DNA of 64,000 nt from Siphonodentalium dalli (taxonomy: Eukaryota; Mollusca; Scaphopoda; Gadilida; Siphonodentaliidae): assembly GCA_032622095.1 (NCBI GenBank), contig CP136063.1, positions 28,708,987-28,772,986 of the forward strand. The letters are read 5' to 3'. The translations under genes were made by a program, and so were the position numbers. Positions 1-13,592 of this stretch are shown one piece after another. The number at the start of each line of letters is the position of its first letter. Position 1 is the first letter of the stretch. The notes under the pieces were generated by a model that saw only the letters and a list, made by a program, of their open reading frames with translations, ran no database searches and was not told the DNA's origin.

Positions 1-3000
1 CATGATATTTACTCCATACCCATGTCATGATATTTACTCCATACCCATGTCATGATATTTACTCCATACCCATGTCATGATATTTACTCCATACCCATGT
101 CATGATGAATTACTCCATACCCATGTCATGATGAATTACTCCATACCCATGTCATGATATTTACTCCATACCCATGTCATGATGAATTACTCCATACCCA
201 TGCCATGATATTTACTCCATACCCATGTCATGATGAATTACTCCATACCCATGTCATGATATTTACTCCATACCCATGTCATGATGAATTACTCCATACC
301 CATGCCATGATATTTACTCCATACCCATGTCATGATGAATTACTCCATACCCATGCCATGATATTTACTCCATACCCATGTCATGATGAATTACTCCATA
401 CCCATGTCATGATATTTACTCCATACCCATGTCATGATATTTACTCCATACCCATGTCATGATGAATTACTCCATACCCATGCCATGATATTTACTGCAT
501 ACCCATGTCATGATATTTACTCCATACCTATGTCATGATGAATTACTCCATACCCATGTCATGATATTTACTCCATACCTATGTCATGATGAATTACTCC
601 ATACCCATGTCATGAATTACTCCACACCCATGTCATGATGAATTACTCCATACCCATGCCATGATGAATTACTCCATATCCATGTCATGATATTTACTCC
701 ATATCCATGTCATGATATTTACTCCATGTCATGATATTTACTCCATACCCATGTCATGATGAATTACTCCATGTCATGATATTTACTCCACACCCATGTC
801 ATGATGAATTACTCCACACCCATGTCATGATATTTACTCCATACCCATGTCATGATATTTACTCCATACCCATGTCATGATATTTACTCCATACCCATGT
901 CATGATATTTACTCCATACCCATGTCATGATATTTACTCCATACCCATGTCATGATATTTACTCCATACCCATGTCATGATATTTACTCCATACCCATGT
1001 CATGATGAATTACTCCATACCCATGTCATGATATTTACTCCATACCCATGTCATGATGAATTACTCCATACCCATGCCATGATATTTACTCCATACCTAT
1101 GTCATGATGAATTACTCCATACCCATGTCATGATGAATTACTCCATACCCATGTCATGATGAATTACTCCATACCCATATCATGATATTTACTCCATACC
1201 CATGTCATGATGAATTACTCCATACCCATGTCATGATGAATTACTCCTTATCCATGTCATGATATTTACTGCATACCCATGTCATGATGAATTACTCCAT
1301 ACCCATGTCATGATGAATTACTCCACACCCATATCATGATATTTACTCCATACCCATGTCATGATGAATTACTCCATACCCATGTCATGATGAATTACTC
1401 CTTATCCATGTCATGATATTTACTCCATACCCATGTCATGATATTTACTCCATACCCATGTCATGATGAATTACTCCATACCCATGTCATGATATTTACT
1501 CCATACCCATGCCATGATATTTACTCCATACCCATGTCATGATATTTACTCCATACCCATGTCATGATGAATTACTCCATACCCATGCCATGATATTTAC
1601 TCCATACCCATGTCATGATGAATTACTCCACACCCATGTCATGATATTTACTCCATACCCATGCCATGATATTTACTCCACACCCATGCCATGATATTTA
1701 CTCCATACCCATGTCATGATATTTACTCCATACCCATGCCATGATATTTACTCCATACCCATGCCATGATATTTACTCCATACCCATGTCATGATGAATT
1801 ACTCCATACCCATGTCATGATATTTACTCCATACCCATGTCATGATATTTACTCCATACCTATGTCATGATGAATTACTCCATACCCATGTCATGATATT
1901 TACTCCATACCCATGTCATGATGAATTACTCCATACCCATGTCATGATATTTACTCCATACCCATGTCATGATATTTACTCCATACCTATGTCATGATGA
2001 ATTACTCCATACCCATGCCATGATATTTACTCCATACCCATGTCATGATATTTACTCCATACCCATGTCATGATATTTACTCCATACCTATGTCATGATG
2101 AATTACTCCATACCCATGTCATGATATTTACTCCATGCCCATGTCATGATATTTACTCCATACCTATGTCATGATGAATTACTCCATACCCATGTCATGA
2201 TATTTACTCCATACCCATGTCATGATATTTACTCCATACCCATGTCATGATATTTACTCCATACCCATGTCATGATATTTACTCCATACCCATGTCATGA
2301 TGAATTACTCCATATCCATGTCATGATGAATTACTCCATACCCATGTCATGATATTTACTCCATACCCATGTCATGATATTTACTCCATACCCATGTCAT
2401 GATGAATTACTCCATATCCATGTCATGATATTTACTCCATACCCATGTCATGATGAATTACTCCATACCCATGTCATGATATTTACTCCATACCCATGTC
2501 ATGATATTTACTCCATACCCATGTCATGATGAATTACTCCATACCCATGTCATGATATTTACTCCATACCCATGTCATGATATTTACTCCATACCCATGT
2601 CATGATGAATTACTCCATACCCATGTCATGATATTTACTCCATACCCATGTCATGATGAATTACTCCATATCCATGTCATGATGAATTACTCCATACCTA
2701 TGTCATGATGAATTACTCCATACCCATGTCATGATGAATTACTCCATATCCATGTCATGATGAATTACTCCATATCCATGTCATGATGAATTACTCCATA
2801 CCCATGTCATGATATTTACTCCAAACCCATGTCATGATATTTACTCCAAACCCATGTCATGATATTTACTCCATACCCATGTCATGATGAATTACTCCAT
2901 ACCCATGTCATGATGAATTACTCCATACCTATGTCATGATGAATTACTCCATACCCATGTCATGATATTTACTCCAAACCCATGTCATGATATTTACTCC

Positions 3001-6000
3001 ATACCCATGTCATGATATTTACTCCAAACCCATGTCATGATATTTACTCCATACCCATGTCATGATGAATTACTCCATACCCATGTCATGATGAATTACT
3101 CCATACCTATGTCATGATGAATTACTCCATACCCATGTCATGATATTTACTCCATACCCATGTCATGATGAATTACTCCATACCCATGCCATGATATTTA
3201 CTCCATACCCATGTCATGATATTTACTCCATACCCATGTCATGATATTTACTCCATACCCATGTCATGATATTTACTCCATACCCATGTCATGATGAATT
3301 ACTCCATACCCATGTCATGATATTTACTCCATACCCATGTCATGATATTTACTCCATACCCATGTCATGATGAATTACTCCATACCCATGTCATGATGAA
3401 TTACTCCACACCCATGTCATGATATTTACTCCATACCCATGTCATGATGAATTACTCCATACCCATGTCATGATGAATTACTCCACACCCATGTCATGAT
3501 ATTTACTCCATGCCATGATATTTACTCCATACCCATGTCATGATATTTACTCCATACCCATGTCATGATATTTACTCCATACCCATGTCATGATATTTAC
3601 TCCATACCCATGTCATGATGAATTACTCCATACCCATGCCATGATGAATTACTCCATATCCATGTCATGATGAATTACTCCATACCCATGTCATGATATT
3701 TACTCCATACCCATGTCATGATGAATTACTCCATACCCATGCCATGATATTTACTCCATACCCATGTCATGATATTTACTCCATACCTATGTCATGATGA
3801 ATTACTCCATACCCATGTCATGATATTTACTCCATACCCATGCCATGATATTTACTCCATACCCATGTCATGATGAATTACTCCATACCCATGTCATGAT
3901 ATTTACTCCATACCCATGTCATGATGAATTACTCCATACCCATGTCATGATATTTACTCCATACCCATGTCATGATGAATTACTCCATACCCATGTCATG
4001 ATGAATTACTCCATACCCATGTCATGATATTTACTCCATACCCATGTCATGATGAATTACTCCATACCCATGTCATGATGAATTACTCCATACCCATGTC
4101 ATGATATTTACTCCATACCCATGTCATGATGAATTACTCCATACCCATGTCATGATGAATTACTCCATACCCATGTCATGATATTTACTCCATACCATGT
4201 CATGATATTTACTCCATACCCATGTCATGATTAATTACTCCATACCCATGTCATGATGAATTACTCCATATCCATGTCATGATGAATTACTCCATACCCA
4301 TGTCATGATGAATTACTCCATACCCATGTCATGATATTTACTCCATACCCATGTCATGATATTTACTCCATACCCATGTCATGATTAATTACTCCATACC
4401 CATGTCATGATGAATTACTCCATACCCATGTCATGATATTTACTCCATACCCATGCCATGATATTTACTCCATACCCATGTCATGATATTTACTCCATAC
4501 CCATGTCATATTTACTCCATACCCATGTCATGATGAATTACTCCATACCCATGCCATGATATTTACTCCATACCCATGTCATGATATTTACTCCACACCC
4601 ATGTCATGATGAATTACTCCATACCCATGTCATGATATTTACTCCATACCCATGTCATGATATTTACTCCATACCCATGTCATATTTACTCCATACCCAT
4701 GTCATGATGAATTACTCCATACCCATGTCATGATGAATTACTCCACACCCATGCCATGATGAATTACTCCATATCCATGTCATGATATTTACTCCATACC
4801 CATGTCATGATATTTACTCCATACCCATGTCATATTTACTCCATACCCATGTCATGATGAATTACTCCATACCCATGTCATGATGAATTACTCCATACCC
4901 ATGTCATGATATTTACTCCATACCTATGTCATGATGAATTACTCCATACCCATGCCATGATATTTACTCCATACCCATGTCATGATATTTACTCCATACC
5001 CATGTCATGATGAATTACTCCATACCCATGTCATGATATTTACTCCATACCCATGTCATGATGAATTACTCCATACCCATGTCATGATGAATTACTCCAT
5101 ACCCATGCCATGATATTTACTCCATACCCATGTCATGATGAATTACTCCACACCCATGCCATGATATTTACTCCATACCCATGTCATGATATTTACTCCA
5201 TACCTATGTCATGATGAATTACTCCATACCCATGTCATGATGAATTACTCCACACCCATGTCATGATATTTACTCCATACCCATGTCATGATATTTACTC
5301 CATACCCATGTCATGATATTTACTCCATACCCATGTCATGATATTTACTCCATACCCATGTCATGATGAATTACTCCACACCCATGCCATGATATTTACT
5401 CCATACCCATGTCATGATATTTACTCCATACCTATGTCATGATGAATTACTCCATACCCATGTCATGATGAATTACTCCATACCCATGTCATGATATTTA
5501 CTCCATACCCATGTCATGATATTTACTCCATACCCATGTCATGATATTTACTCCATACCCATGTCATGATGAATTACTCCACACCCATGCCATGATATTT
5601 ACTCCATACCCATGTCATGATATTTACTCCATACCTATGTCATGATGAATTACTCCACACCCATGCCATGATATTTACTCCATACCCATGTCATGATATT
5701 TACTCCATACCCATGTCATGATATTTACTCCATACCTATGTCATGATGAATTACTCCATATCCATGTCATGATGAATTACTCCATATCCATGTCATGATG
5801 AATTACTCCATATCCATGTCATGATGAATTACTCCATACCCATGTCATGATGAATTACTCCATATCCATGTCATGATGAATTACTCCACACACATGTCAT
5901 GATGAATTACTCCACACCCATGTCATGATGAATTACTCCATATCCATGTCATGATATTTACTCCATACCCATGCCATGATATTTACTCCATACCCATGTC

Positions 6001-9000
6001 ATGATATTTACTCCATACCCATGTCATGATGAATTACTCCATACCCATGTCATGATGAATTACTCCATACCCATGTCATGATGAATTACTCCATATCCAT
6101 GTCATGATATTTACTCCATACCCATGCCATGATATTTACTCCATACCCATGTCATGATGAATTACTCCACACCCATGCCATGATATTTACTCCATACCCA
6201 TGTCATGATGAATTACTCCATATCCATGTCATGATATTTACTCCATACCCATGTCGTGATGAATTACTCCATATCCATGTCATGATGAATTACTCCATAC
6301 CCATGTCATGATATTTACTCCACACCCATGTCATGATGAATTACTCCATACCCATGTCATGATGAATTACTCCACACCCATGTCATGATGAATTACTCCA
6401 TACCCATGTCATGATATTTACTCCATACCCATGTCATGATGAATTACTCCATACCCATGTCATGATATTTACTCCATACCCATGTCATGATATTTACTCC
6501 ATACCCATGTCATGATGAATTACTCCACACCCATGTCATGATGAATTACTCCACACCCATGTCATGATGAATTACTCCATACCCATGTCATGATGAATTA
6601 CTCCATATCCATGTCATGATATTTACTCCATACCCATGCCATGATATTTACTCCATACCCATGTCATGATATTTACTCCATACCCATGTCATGATGAATT
6701 ACTCCATATCCATGTCATGATGAATTACTCCATACCCATGTCATGATATTTACTCCATACCCATGCCATGATATTTACTCCATATCCATGTCATGATGAA
6801 TTACTCCATACCCATGTCATGATGAATTACTCCACACCCATGTCATGATATTTACTCCATACCCATGTCATGATATTTACTCCATACCCATGTCATGATG
6901 AATTACTCCATACCCATGTCATGATGAATTACTCCATATCCATGTCATGATGAATTACTCCATACCCATGTCATGATATTTACTCCATACCCATGCCATG
7001 ATATTTACTCCATACCCATGTCATGATATTTACTCCATACCCATGTCATGATGAATTACTCCATACCCATGTCATGATGAATTACTCCATATCCATGTCA
7101 TGATGAATTACTCCATACCCATGTCATGATGAATTACTCCACACCCATGTCATGATGAATTACTCCATATCCATGTCATGATATTTACTCCATACCCATG
7201 TCATGATGAATTACTCCACACCCATGTCATGATGAATTACTCCATATCCATGTCATGATGAATTACTCCATACCCATGTCATGATGAATTACTCCATACC
7301 CATGTCATGATATTTACTCCATACCCATGTCATGATATTTACTCCATACCCATGTCATGATGAATTACTCCATATCCATGTCATGATGAATTACTCCATA
7401 CCTATGTCATGATGAATTACCCCATACCCATGTCATGATGAATTACTCCATACCCATGTCATGATATTTACTCCATACCCATGTCATGATGAATTACTCC
7501 ATACCCATGTCATGATATTTACTCCATACCCATGTCATGATATTTACTCCATACCCATGTCATGGTGAATTACTCCATATCCATGTCATGATGAATTACT
7601 CCATACCTATGTCATGATGAATTACTCCATACCCATGTCATGATGAATTACTCCATATCCATGTCATGATGAATTACTCCATATCCATGTCATGATGAAT
7701 TACTCCATACCCATGTCATGATGAATTACTCCATACCCATGTCATGATGAATTACTCCACACCCATGTCATGATGAATTACTCCATATCCATGTCATGAT
7801 ATTTACTCCATACCCATGTCATGATATTTACTCCATACCCATGTCATGATATTTACTCCATACCCATGTCATGATGAATTACTCCATATCCATGTCATGA
7901 TGAATTACTCCATACCCATGTCATGATGAATTACTCCACACCCATGTCATGATGAATTACTCCATATCCATGTCATGATATTTACTCCATACCCATGTCA
8001 TGATGAATTACTCCACACCCATGTCATGATATTTACTCCATACCCATGTCATGATATTTACTCCACACCCATGTCATGATATTTACTCCATACCCATGTC
8101 ATGATGAATTACTCCACACCCATGTCATGATATTTACTCCATACCCATGTCATGATATTTACTCCATATCCATGTCATGATGAATTACTCCATACCCATG
8201 TCATGATGAATTACTCCATATCCATGTCATGATATTTACTCCATACCCATGCCATGATATTTACTCCATACCCATGTCATGATGAATTACTCCATACCCA
8301 TGTCATGATGAATTACTCCATACCCATGTCATGATGAATTACTCCATATCCATGTCATGATATTTACTCCATACCCATGCCATGATATTTACTCCATATC
8401 CATGTCATGATGAATTACTCCATACCCATGTCATGATGAATTACTCCATACCCATGTCATGATGAATTACTCCATACCCATGTCATGATGAATTACTCCA
8501 TATCCATGTCATGATATTTACTCCATACCCATGTCATGATATTTACTCCATACCCATGTCATGATGAATTACTCCATACCCATGTCATGATATTTACTCC
8601 ATACCCATGTCATGATGAATTACTCCATACCCATGTCATGATATTTACTCCATACCCATGTCATGATGAATTACTCCATACCCATGTCATGATGAATTAC
8701 TCCATACCCATGTCATGATGAATTACTCCATACCCATGTCATGATATTTACTCCATACCCATGTCATGATATTTACTCCATATCCATGTCATGATGAATT
8801 ACTCCATACCCATGTCATGATGAATTACTCCATACCCATGTCATGATGAATTACTCCACACCCATGTCATGATGAATTACTCCACACCCATGTCATGATG
8901 AATTACTCCACACCCATGTCATGATATTTATTCCATACCTATGTCATGATGAATTACTCCACATCCATGTCATGATATTTACTCCATACCCATGTCATGA

Positions 9001-9314
9001 TGAATTACTCCACACCCATGTCATGATGAATTACTCCACACCCATGTCATGATGAATTACTCCATACCCATGTCATGATGAATTACTCCATACCCATGTC
9101 ATGATGAATTACTCCATACCCATGTCATGATATTTACTCCATACCCATGCCATGATATTTACTCCATACCCATGTCATGATGAATTACTCCATACCCATG
9201 TCATGATATTTACTCCATACCCATGCCATGATATTTACTCCATACCCATGTCATGATGAATTACTCCACACCATGTCATGATGAATTACTCCACACCCAT
9301 GTCATGATATTTAC
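1..9314. repeat. Satellite array, interleaved 25-bp and 26-bp monomers
   Basis: About 365 tandem copies fill the left end, and the array runs off the window edge. Two monomers alternate irregularly. Type A (25 bp) reads CATGATATTT then ACTCC-ATACCCATGT. Type B (26 bp) reads CATGATGAATT then the same tail. Tail variants are ATATCC, CACACC, ACCTATG and CATGCC. One A plus one B is 51 bp (17 codons), so frames stay open only where A and B alternate (154-462, 977-1159, 3845-4027, 6129-6311, 8536-8718). These frames are by-products of the repeat, not genes. Left unit boundary is unknown; right boundary is sharp at about 9314. Confidence 0.98.
4195..4860. repeat. Local higher-order repeat inside the satellite
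   Basis: Rare variants recur at near-regular spacing. A unit lacking part of CATGATG (reading TGTCATATTTACTCC) occurs near 4506, 4681 and 4829. A TGATTAATTACTCC unit occurs near 4228 and 4383. Spacings of about 148-175 bp equal six to seven monomers, as expected from local multi-monomer amplification. Confidence 0.6.
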
Positions 9315-9734
9315 AGAGAATTGAGATGAGCTCATTCTCTGATTTAAACCCAACTCCCTGGAACACCGCATTATCTGTTGTGATCTATTTTCACTGGAAT
9401 TGCCAGTGGAGTATTGTGGACTGACGCAAGGAAGAAGATCGAGAACACCCCGCAAGTAAAACATATACTAAATCAAAAAGATATTTAACCAATACAGTTT
9501 TAAGATGGTTAGTTGGTTGTATTAGTATTAATAAACTTAATTATTAATACTGGTCAGCGTCTATAATTAAATATATCATTACCAGGGATAACACTGAAAG
9601 AAGGAAAAAAAACCCACTTATTTCTATAGTGGTCCCTAATAATTATGATGGGTTTAATTGCGAAGACTGTCCAGTCATACAGGGATACGGTCAGTTGGAG
9701 ATAGATCAGACACCAATATTAGGTACACATAAGT
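9315..9734. other. Unique AT-rich flank, no gene seen
   Basis: Sequence immediately right of the satellite. It has no splice-bounded frame or recognisable domain; a 62-codon minus frame overlaps the array edge and looks like chance. Confidence 0.5.
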
Positions 9735-9872
9735 AATGAACGGTGGATTAAATGTCGTCATGGGAGTTTTACCGCGAGAAAAATTCAGCAAACTGCATGA
9801 ACCCCGAACGGAGTTTGCTGATTTTTTATCGCGGTAAAAAAAACCATGACCACGTTGAATCCGCCGTTTATT
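9735..9872. mobile_element. Foldback hairpin MITE, copy 1
   Basis: Near-complete inverted repeat. The left arm begins AATGAACGGTGG and the right arm ends CCGCCGTTTATT. Inner arms carry TTACCGCGAG / CGCGGTAA and AGCAAACT / AGTTTGCTGA around a short centre. A closely related hairpin lies at 12097-12242. No protein is encoded, so the element would have needed a transposase supplied elsewhere. Confidence 0.75.
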
Positions 9873-10309
9873 ATTTATATTTATATACTTACGCTCTTTA
9901 AAGGTACTCAATCCGATCAGAGGATCTCCATCTCAACAGATTCCAACAACAACAACATTTTATCAAAGGTCACTATAGTTATCAGAATCGATTAATTATC
10001 AAAAAATAATGCTAACGACTGAACTATCGTATATAATTGTCCAAAATGTGTTCTATAGCAACATTTTGTTCAATGGAATTTAGTATCGAGAGTATATCGG
10101 TCGGCTTTTTTGGCAAACTTCTGGGACAGAAAGTATTCCCGATAATGAAAAATAATAAATTTCTAAAATCGATATCTAATAAATCAGAGCTTTGACGGGT
10201 GGCTTCCTCGACTCGTATCAAATATTTTTGACCCCCCGAAGCCATTGAAATAGTAATTGAGAGGAGTTTTATCGGATTGAGTACATTTAAAACACTTCTC
10301 CAAATATGT

Positions 10310-10497
10310 CCGTTATTTCGTCAAAAACACTTTTTTTCAAATATATCCGTTATTTCGTTTATAAAAATAATTTCCTATTTCTATATTTCGCCCTATTTCG
10401 CTGTATTTTCCTATTTCGATTTTTCGTGCTATTTCGCTGTATTTTCATATTTCGCTTTTTCGTTGTATTTCATATTTCGATAATTCGCTATATTTGA
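10310..10497. repeat. Degenerate TATTTCG-rich tandem repeat
   Basis: Pyrimidine-rich stretch made of irregular repeats of TATTTCG and CTATTTCGCTGTATTTTC. Two overlapping plus-strand frames rich in Phe and Tyr (10277-10483, 10306-10497) come from this composition and are not credible genes. Confidence 0.6.
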
Positions 10498-10663
10498 CAT
10501 ATTATGGGATATGGGATTATATGATAACCAACATTCTGATAGTCTATCGAACATCTCGTGCCACCCGTGCTCGCGATTAGATGCCACTAGCCATCCAATC
10601 GTGAGCTTTCGAACCTCGATTACATATTATTTGCTATCAAATCCTTGGCGTATTGGCTGACTA

Positions 10664-11280
10664 GATACTCAAGCAGTCGGTAATGTCAGACAATCCCCGG
10701 TGATTTCCGGGACCAATGTGTTCATAAACCTATGAACGACATTGGAAGTGTCGTCACGTTACGTTCATAGGTTTATGAACGCATTGGATAAGGGGGCGTG
10801 TCTACCGTAACGCTATGGGGAAATCGGAAGAGATAGTAGTGGTATATATGTAAATATATGTTTATGAACGCATTGAATAAGGGGGCGTGTCTACCGTAAC
10901 GCTATGGGGAAATCGGAAGAGATATTAGCTGTATGTAAATATATAAGACAATATTTTGATCCTAACATCATGAAATTATCAGAATACCAGTCTATAGAAG
11001 TATCGGCATATAGGTTATATGAGTCGTCGTATATGGCATACACGTGCTAATTTATGCAGTATATACCAATTTAAATGGTGTGCATGGCTATATATTTACA
11101 TACACCTAATATCTCTTCCGATGTCCCCATAGCGTTAGGGTAGACACGCCCCTTATCCAATACGTTCATAAAGCTATGAACGCAACGTGACGTCACTTCC
11201 AATGTCGTTCATAGGTTTATGAACACATTGGTCCCGGAAATGACCGGATATTGTCGGACATTGCCGACTGCTTGAGTATC
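10664..11280. mobile_element. TA-flanked foldback DNA transposon (non-autonomous)
   Basis: 617-bp element with inverted arms of roughly 190 bp. The left terminus is GATACTCAAGCAGTCGG after TA, and the right terminus is its complement before TA, giving a TA target duplication. Both arms share GTTCATAGGTTTATGAAC and GGGGCGTGTCTACC blocks. A 65-bp part of the left arm, around TAAGGGGGCGTGTCTACC, is directly duplicated at 10859-10925. The TA duplication fits the Tc1/mariner-like superfamily, but no transposase is present. Confidence 0.75.
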
Positions 11281-11471
11281 TATATATATTTATCACATAA
11301 TTTGGCCATAAAAGCAGTTTCATAATTATCGGTAATAGACACGTTTAATATCAGCGCGTGCGATGACGTCAAGGCGTTCTTCAAATAACTTGCGATCGCT
11401 GTAGTTTATGATTGTTGTTTTCGATGAATATTTCGCGTTGCTTCGGGTTTATTTGATCATATAATAAAAGG

Positions 11472-11605
11472 TATCTCACACTCGTCCTATTTTATACGTA
11501 ATTTATCAACCTCGTCCTCTAAATTCTATTTAGAACCTCGGCTCAAATCGAATTTAGTGAACTCGGTTGATAAATTCCGTATAAAATAGAAACTCATGTG
11601 AGATC
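11472..11605. repeat. Imperfect inverted repeat of ~134 bp
   Basis: Arms ATCTCACACTCGTCC and complement near 11591-11604, with inner ATTTTATACG/CGTATAAAAT and ATTTATCAAC/GTTGATAAAT. Probably another small foldback element. Target duplication not resolved. Confidence 0.5.
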
Positions 11606-12096
11606 CTCTATATATAGTAGGTCCGGATTTGGCAAGAAATTTATTTTGGTCTATAATCAGTGTTGTTGTCCGTTGTTACTGAGCGTTGATGTTAAAAAAA
11701 GGCCGATACTCAATAGCGTTTTACCATTTTCCTTACCGCTACAAATATCCCCCCGAACCTCATAAATATATCATTATGGTAGAACGGCGTGTTGTCGATT
11801 TCTTATCCACAGCCGAAACTTAATTGTTAGTTTCAGATATCATTCTTGAAATCAACACGTCTACATTAGTTACTAGCTAAACAAGACATTTTGTCATATG
11901 TGTATACGTAACTGTGAAATTGCGTTTTTTCTTCCGTTCTCCGTGAACGGATTCTCAAAATGTTTGGTTTTACAAAAAACAGGATTCAAACTTTCTTAAC
12001 TGGCCTCCATGGGTTCAATTAAATAGATGAATAAATAGTGGGAAAGACAGACAATCCTCTATAGTTCATAATGAATTTAAGAATATAAATTTAAAT
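11606..12096. other. Intergenic, no feature recognised
   Basis: AT-rich sequence without long frames, inverted repeats or tandem repeats that I can support. Confidence 0.4.
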
Positions 12097-12242
12097 AATA
12101 AACGGCGGATTCAACGTGGTCATGGGTTTTGACCGCGATTAAAAATCAGCAAACTCCACATGAACCCCTTCGGGGTTCATGCAGTTTGCTGATTTTTTCT
12201 CGCGGTCAAAATCCCATGACCACATTGAAACCGCCGTTCATT
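12097..12242. mobile_element. Foldback hairpin MITE, copy 2
   Basis: Same family as 9735-9872. Arms begin AATAAACGGCGG and end CCGCCGTTCATT, with TTGACCGCGA / CTCGCGGTCAA and a GAACCCCTTCGGGGTTC core, so the palindrome is almost perfect. It ends two bases before a TATATAAA sequence that could act as a TATA box for the block to the right. Confidence 0.8.
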
Positions 12243-12244
12243 TC

Positions 12245-12295
12245 TTATATAAAAGCCATATATAGCTATAATATATGGGGGCGACACCCCTCAGT
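12245..12295 (+). promoter_or_regulatory. Possible TATA promoter next to hairpin MITE
   Basis: TTATATAAAAGCC at about 12244 is followed some 40 bp later by TCAGTTC, an initiator-like pyrimidine-A context, and then by a GC-richer region with longer frames. Spacing is slightly longer than the usual 25-35 bp. Weak, composition-based call. Confidence 0.25.
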
Positions 12296-12619
12296 TCGCC
12301 ATTCATTCATTCATTCATTATTTCCTGGTTGGTTGTTGAGCGGGCAAGATGTACTACTATTCTACAGTATATATGTCTTGTCGCTGTTCCAATTGACTGG
12401 TCTGTCGGCCGTGAGTCATGTGGTTTTCCCTTCGGGGACAGCCTCCCGTGCGACAGGCGAGTTGTTTACTGGACTTGGCAGAGGATTATGCAGCTATAAT
12501 CCCCTCTGCCGCCGTGGTCGCGGCCTTGGATATATCGATTGCTCATTGTGGATACCCTTAGCTGCATGTCACGAAGCCTACTAAGCGAGGCTTTGTATAT
12601 CCGTGGACAACAGGACCGT

Positions 12620-13189
12620 TGCAGCTGGAAATAACCAGGGGCCTGTGGTTCTACACAGGGACTTCACCACCAGAACAGGAAAGACGAAGAAGACAAAGAC
12701 TCATTCTCGCCGACGCAGGGACGCAGTGCGAAGTGGAGGAACAAGAGGGCAGCTGTTGGTCGAGGGCAGCTGTTGATCGGCCGACTGTCCCTTCCCACTC
12801 GGCTGCGACGACTGGCAGTCACATGCCCTCTACCATCGACACCGGAGGCAAGCAGGCGCTATATGAGAGACGCCCAGGTGGCCCCTCCTGTCTGGAGGTC
12901 AGAGTCAACAGACCAGGGGAGACGCACATCACCCCTGTCGTCGTAGAGACCAGTGGAGACAGGGACGCGGACACCACCCCCGATGTTCCCGCCGCCAGCT
13001 TCAACGTGGAGATGGACATGCACCCTACCACATGGGACACCGGAATTTCATCTGAACCCGATGCCCCCATATCCATGGGCAGCAACAACAACAGCACTAG
13101 CTCCACCCGATTCAGAACATAAACTGACCTGGAATTCGACCAACGAATGGCGGTCTACGAAGAGCAATGGATAGAACAAGACAGGTAAC
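12620..13189 (+). pseudogene. Pro/Ser/Thr-rich possible exon, in-frame stop
   Basis: I do not recognise a family. A 167-codon frame runs from about 12620 to TAA at 13120-13122. It has no upstream ATG and is preceded by GACCGTTGCAG, a fair splice acceptor. The predicted protein is polar and low-complexity: a basic patch near residues 22-27 (ERRRRQR), acidic EVEEQE, then Pro/Thr/Ser-rich sequence. After the TAA the same frame continues for 21 codons, including AVYEEQW, to a second stop at 13187-13189. A block resembling GTTCTACACA...TCACCACCA near 12640 recurs near 13209. AATAAA at about 13401 could be the polyadenylation signal. GC content is higher than in the surroundings. It may be a host terminal exon or a retroelement remnant. 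Confidence 0.35.
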
Positions 13190-13592
13190 ATGCAGCGGTC
13201 GGTGTGGTGTTCTACACATCACCACCAACAACAGCAACAGAAGAAATCCAAGGAAGGAAGAAAAAGAGATAAAAAAAATCATGTCTAGATCATCTTTTTC
13301 ATGTTAACCATTTCATGATTCATATATCGCATTCAAGTGTGTTTTAGAAAAGGGGTTCCGCCCCTTTCAAATCCTCCCTGGCCATGGCCTAAACCTCCAA
13401 TAAACAAACAAATCTAATATCGCCACATCCCTGACCCTGATAAAGAACACATGTACTGAATTAAGGGGGAGGGGTCGAGTGAACAATTTTGAATGGGGAT
13501 TTCCATACAAATATGGTGAGCAAAAGTTAAATTTGCACATGATAGCCTACTTCTGAGTTTGACTTGATGTGGTATTGGAAACAACAGGCATC
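13190..13592 (+). other. Possible 3' UTR with AATAAA
   Basis: Follows the preceding frame without further coding signal. It contains TTTCAAATCC and CCAATAAACAAAC near 13398-13410, a canonical polyadenylation hexamer. Nothing else was seen. Confidence 0.3.

Noticed and set aside
154..4027. Frames of 60-102 codons in the satellite as repetitive peptide genes
   Set aside because: They arise mechanically from alternating 25- and 26-bp monomers and stop wherever two like monomers adjoin; no promoter or splice context.
1..9314. CRISPR array or telomeric repeat
   Set aside because: There are no spacers between repeats, and the unit is neither TTAGGG-like nor flanked by subtelomeric or cas features.
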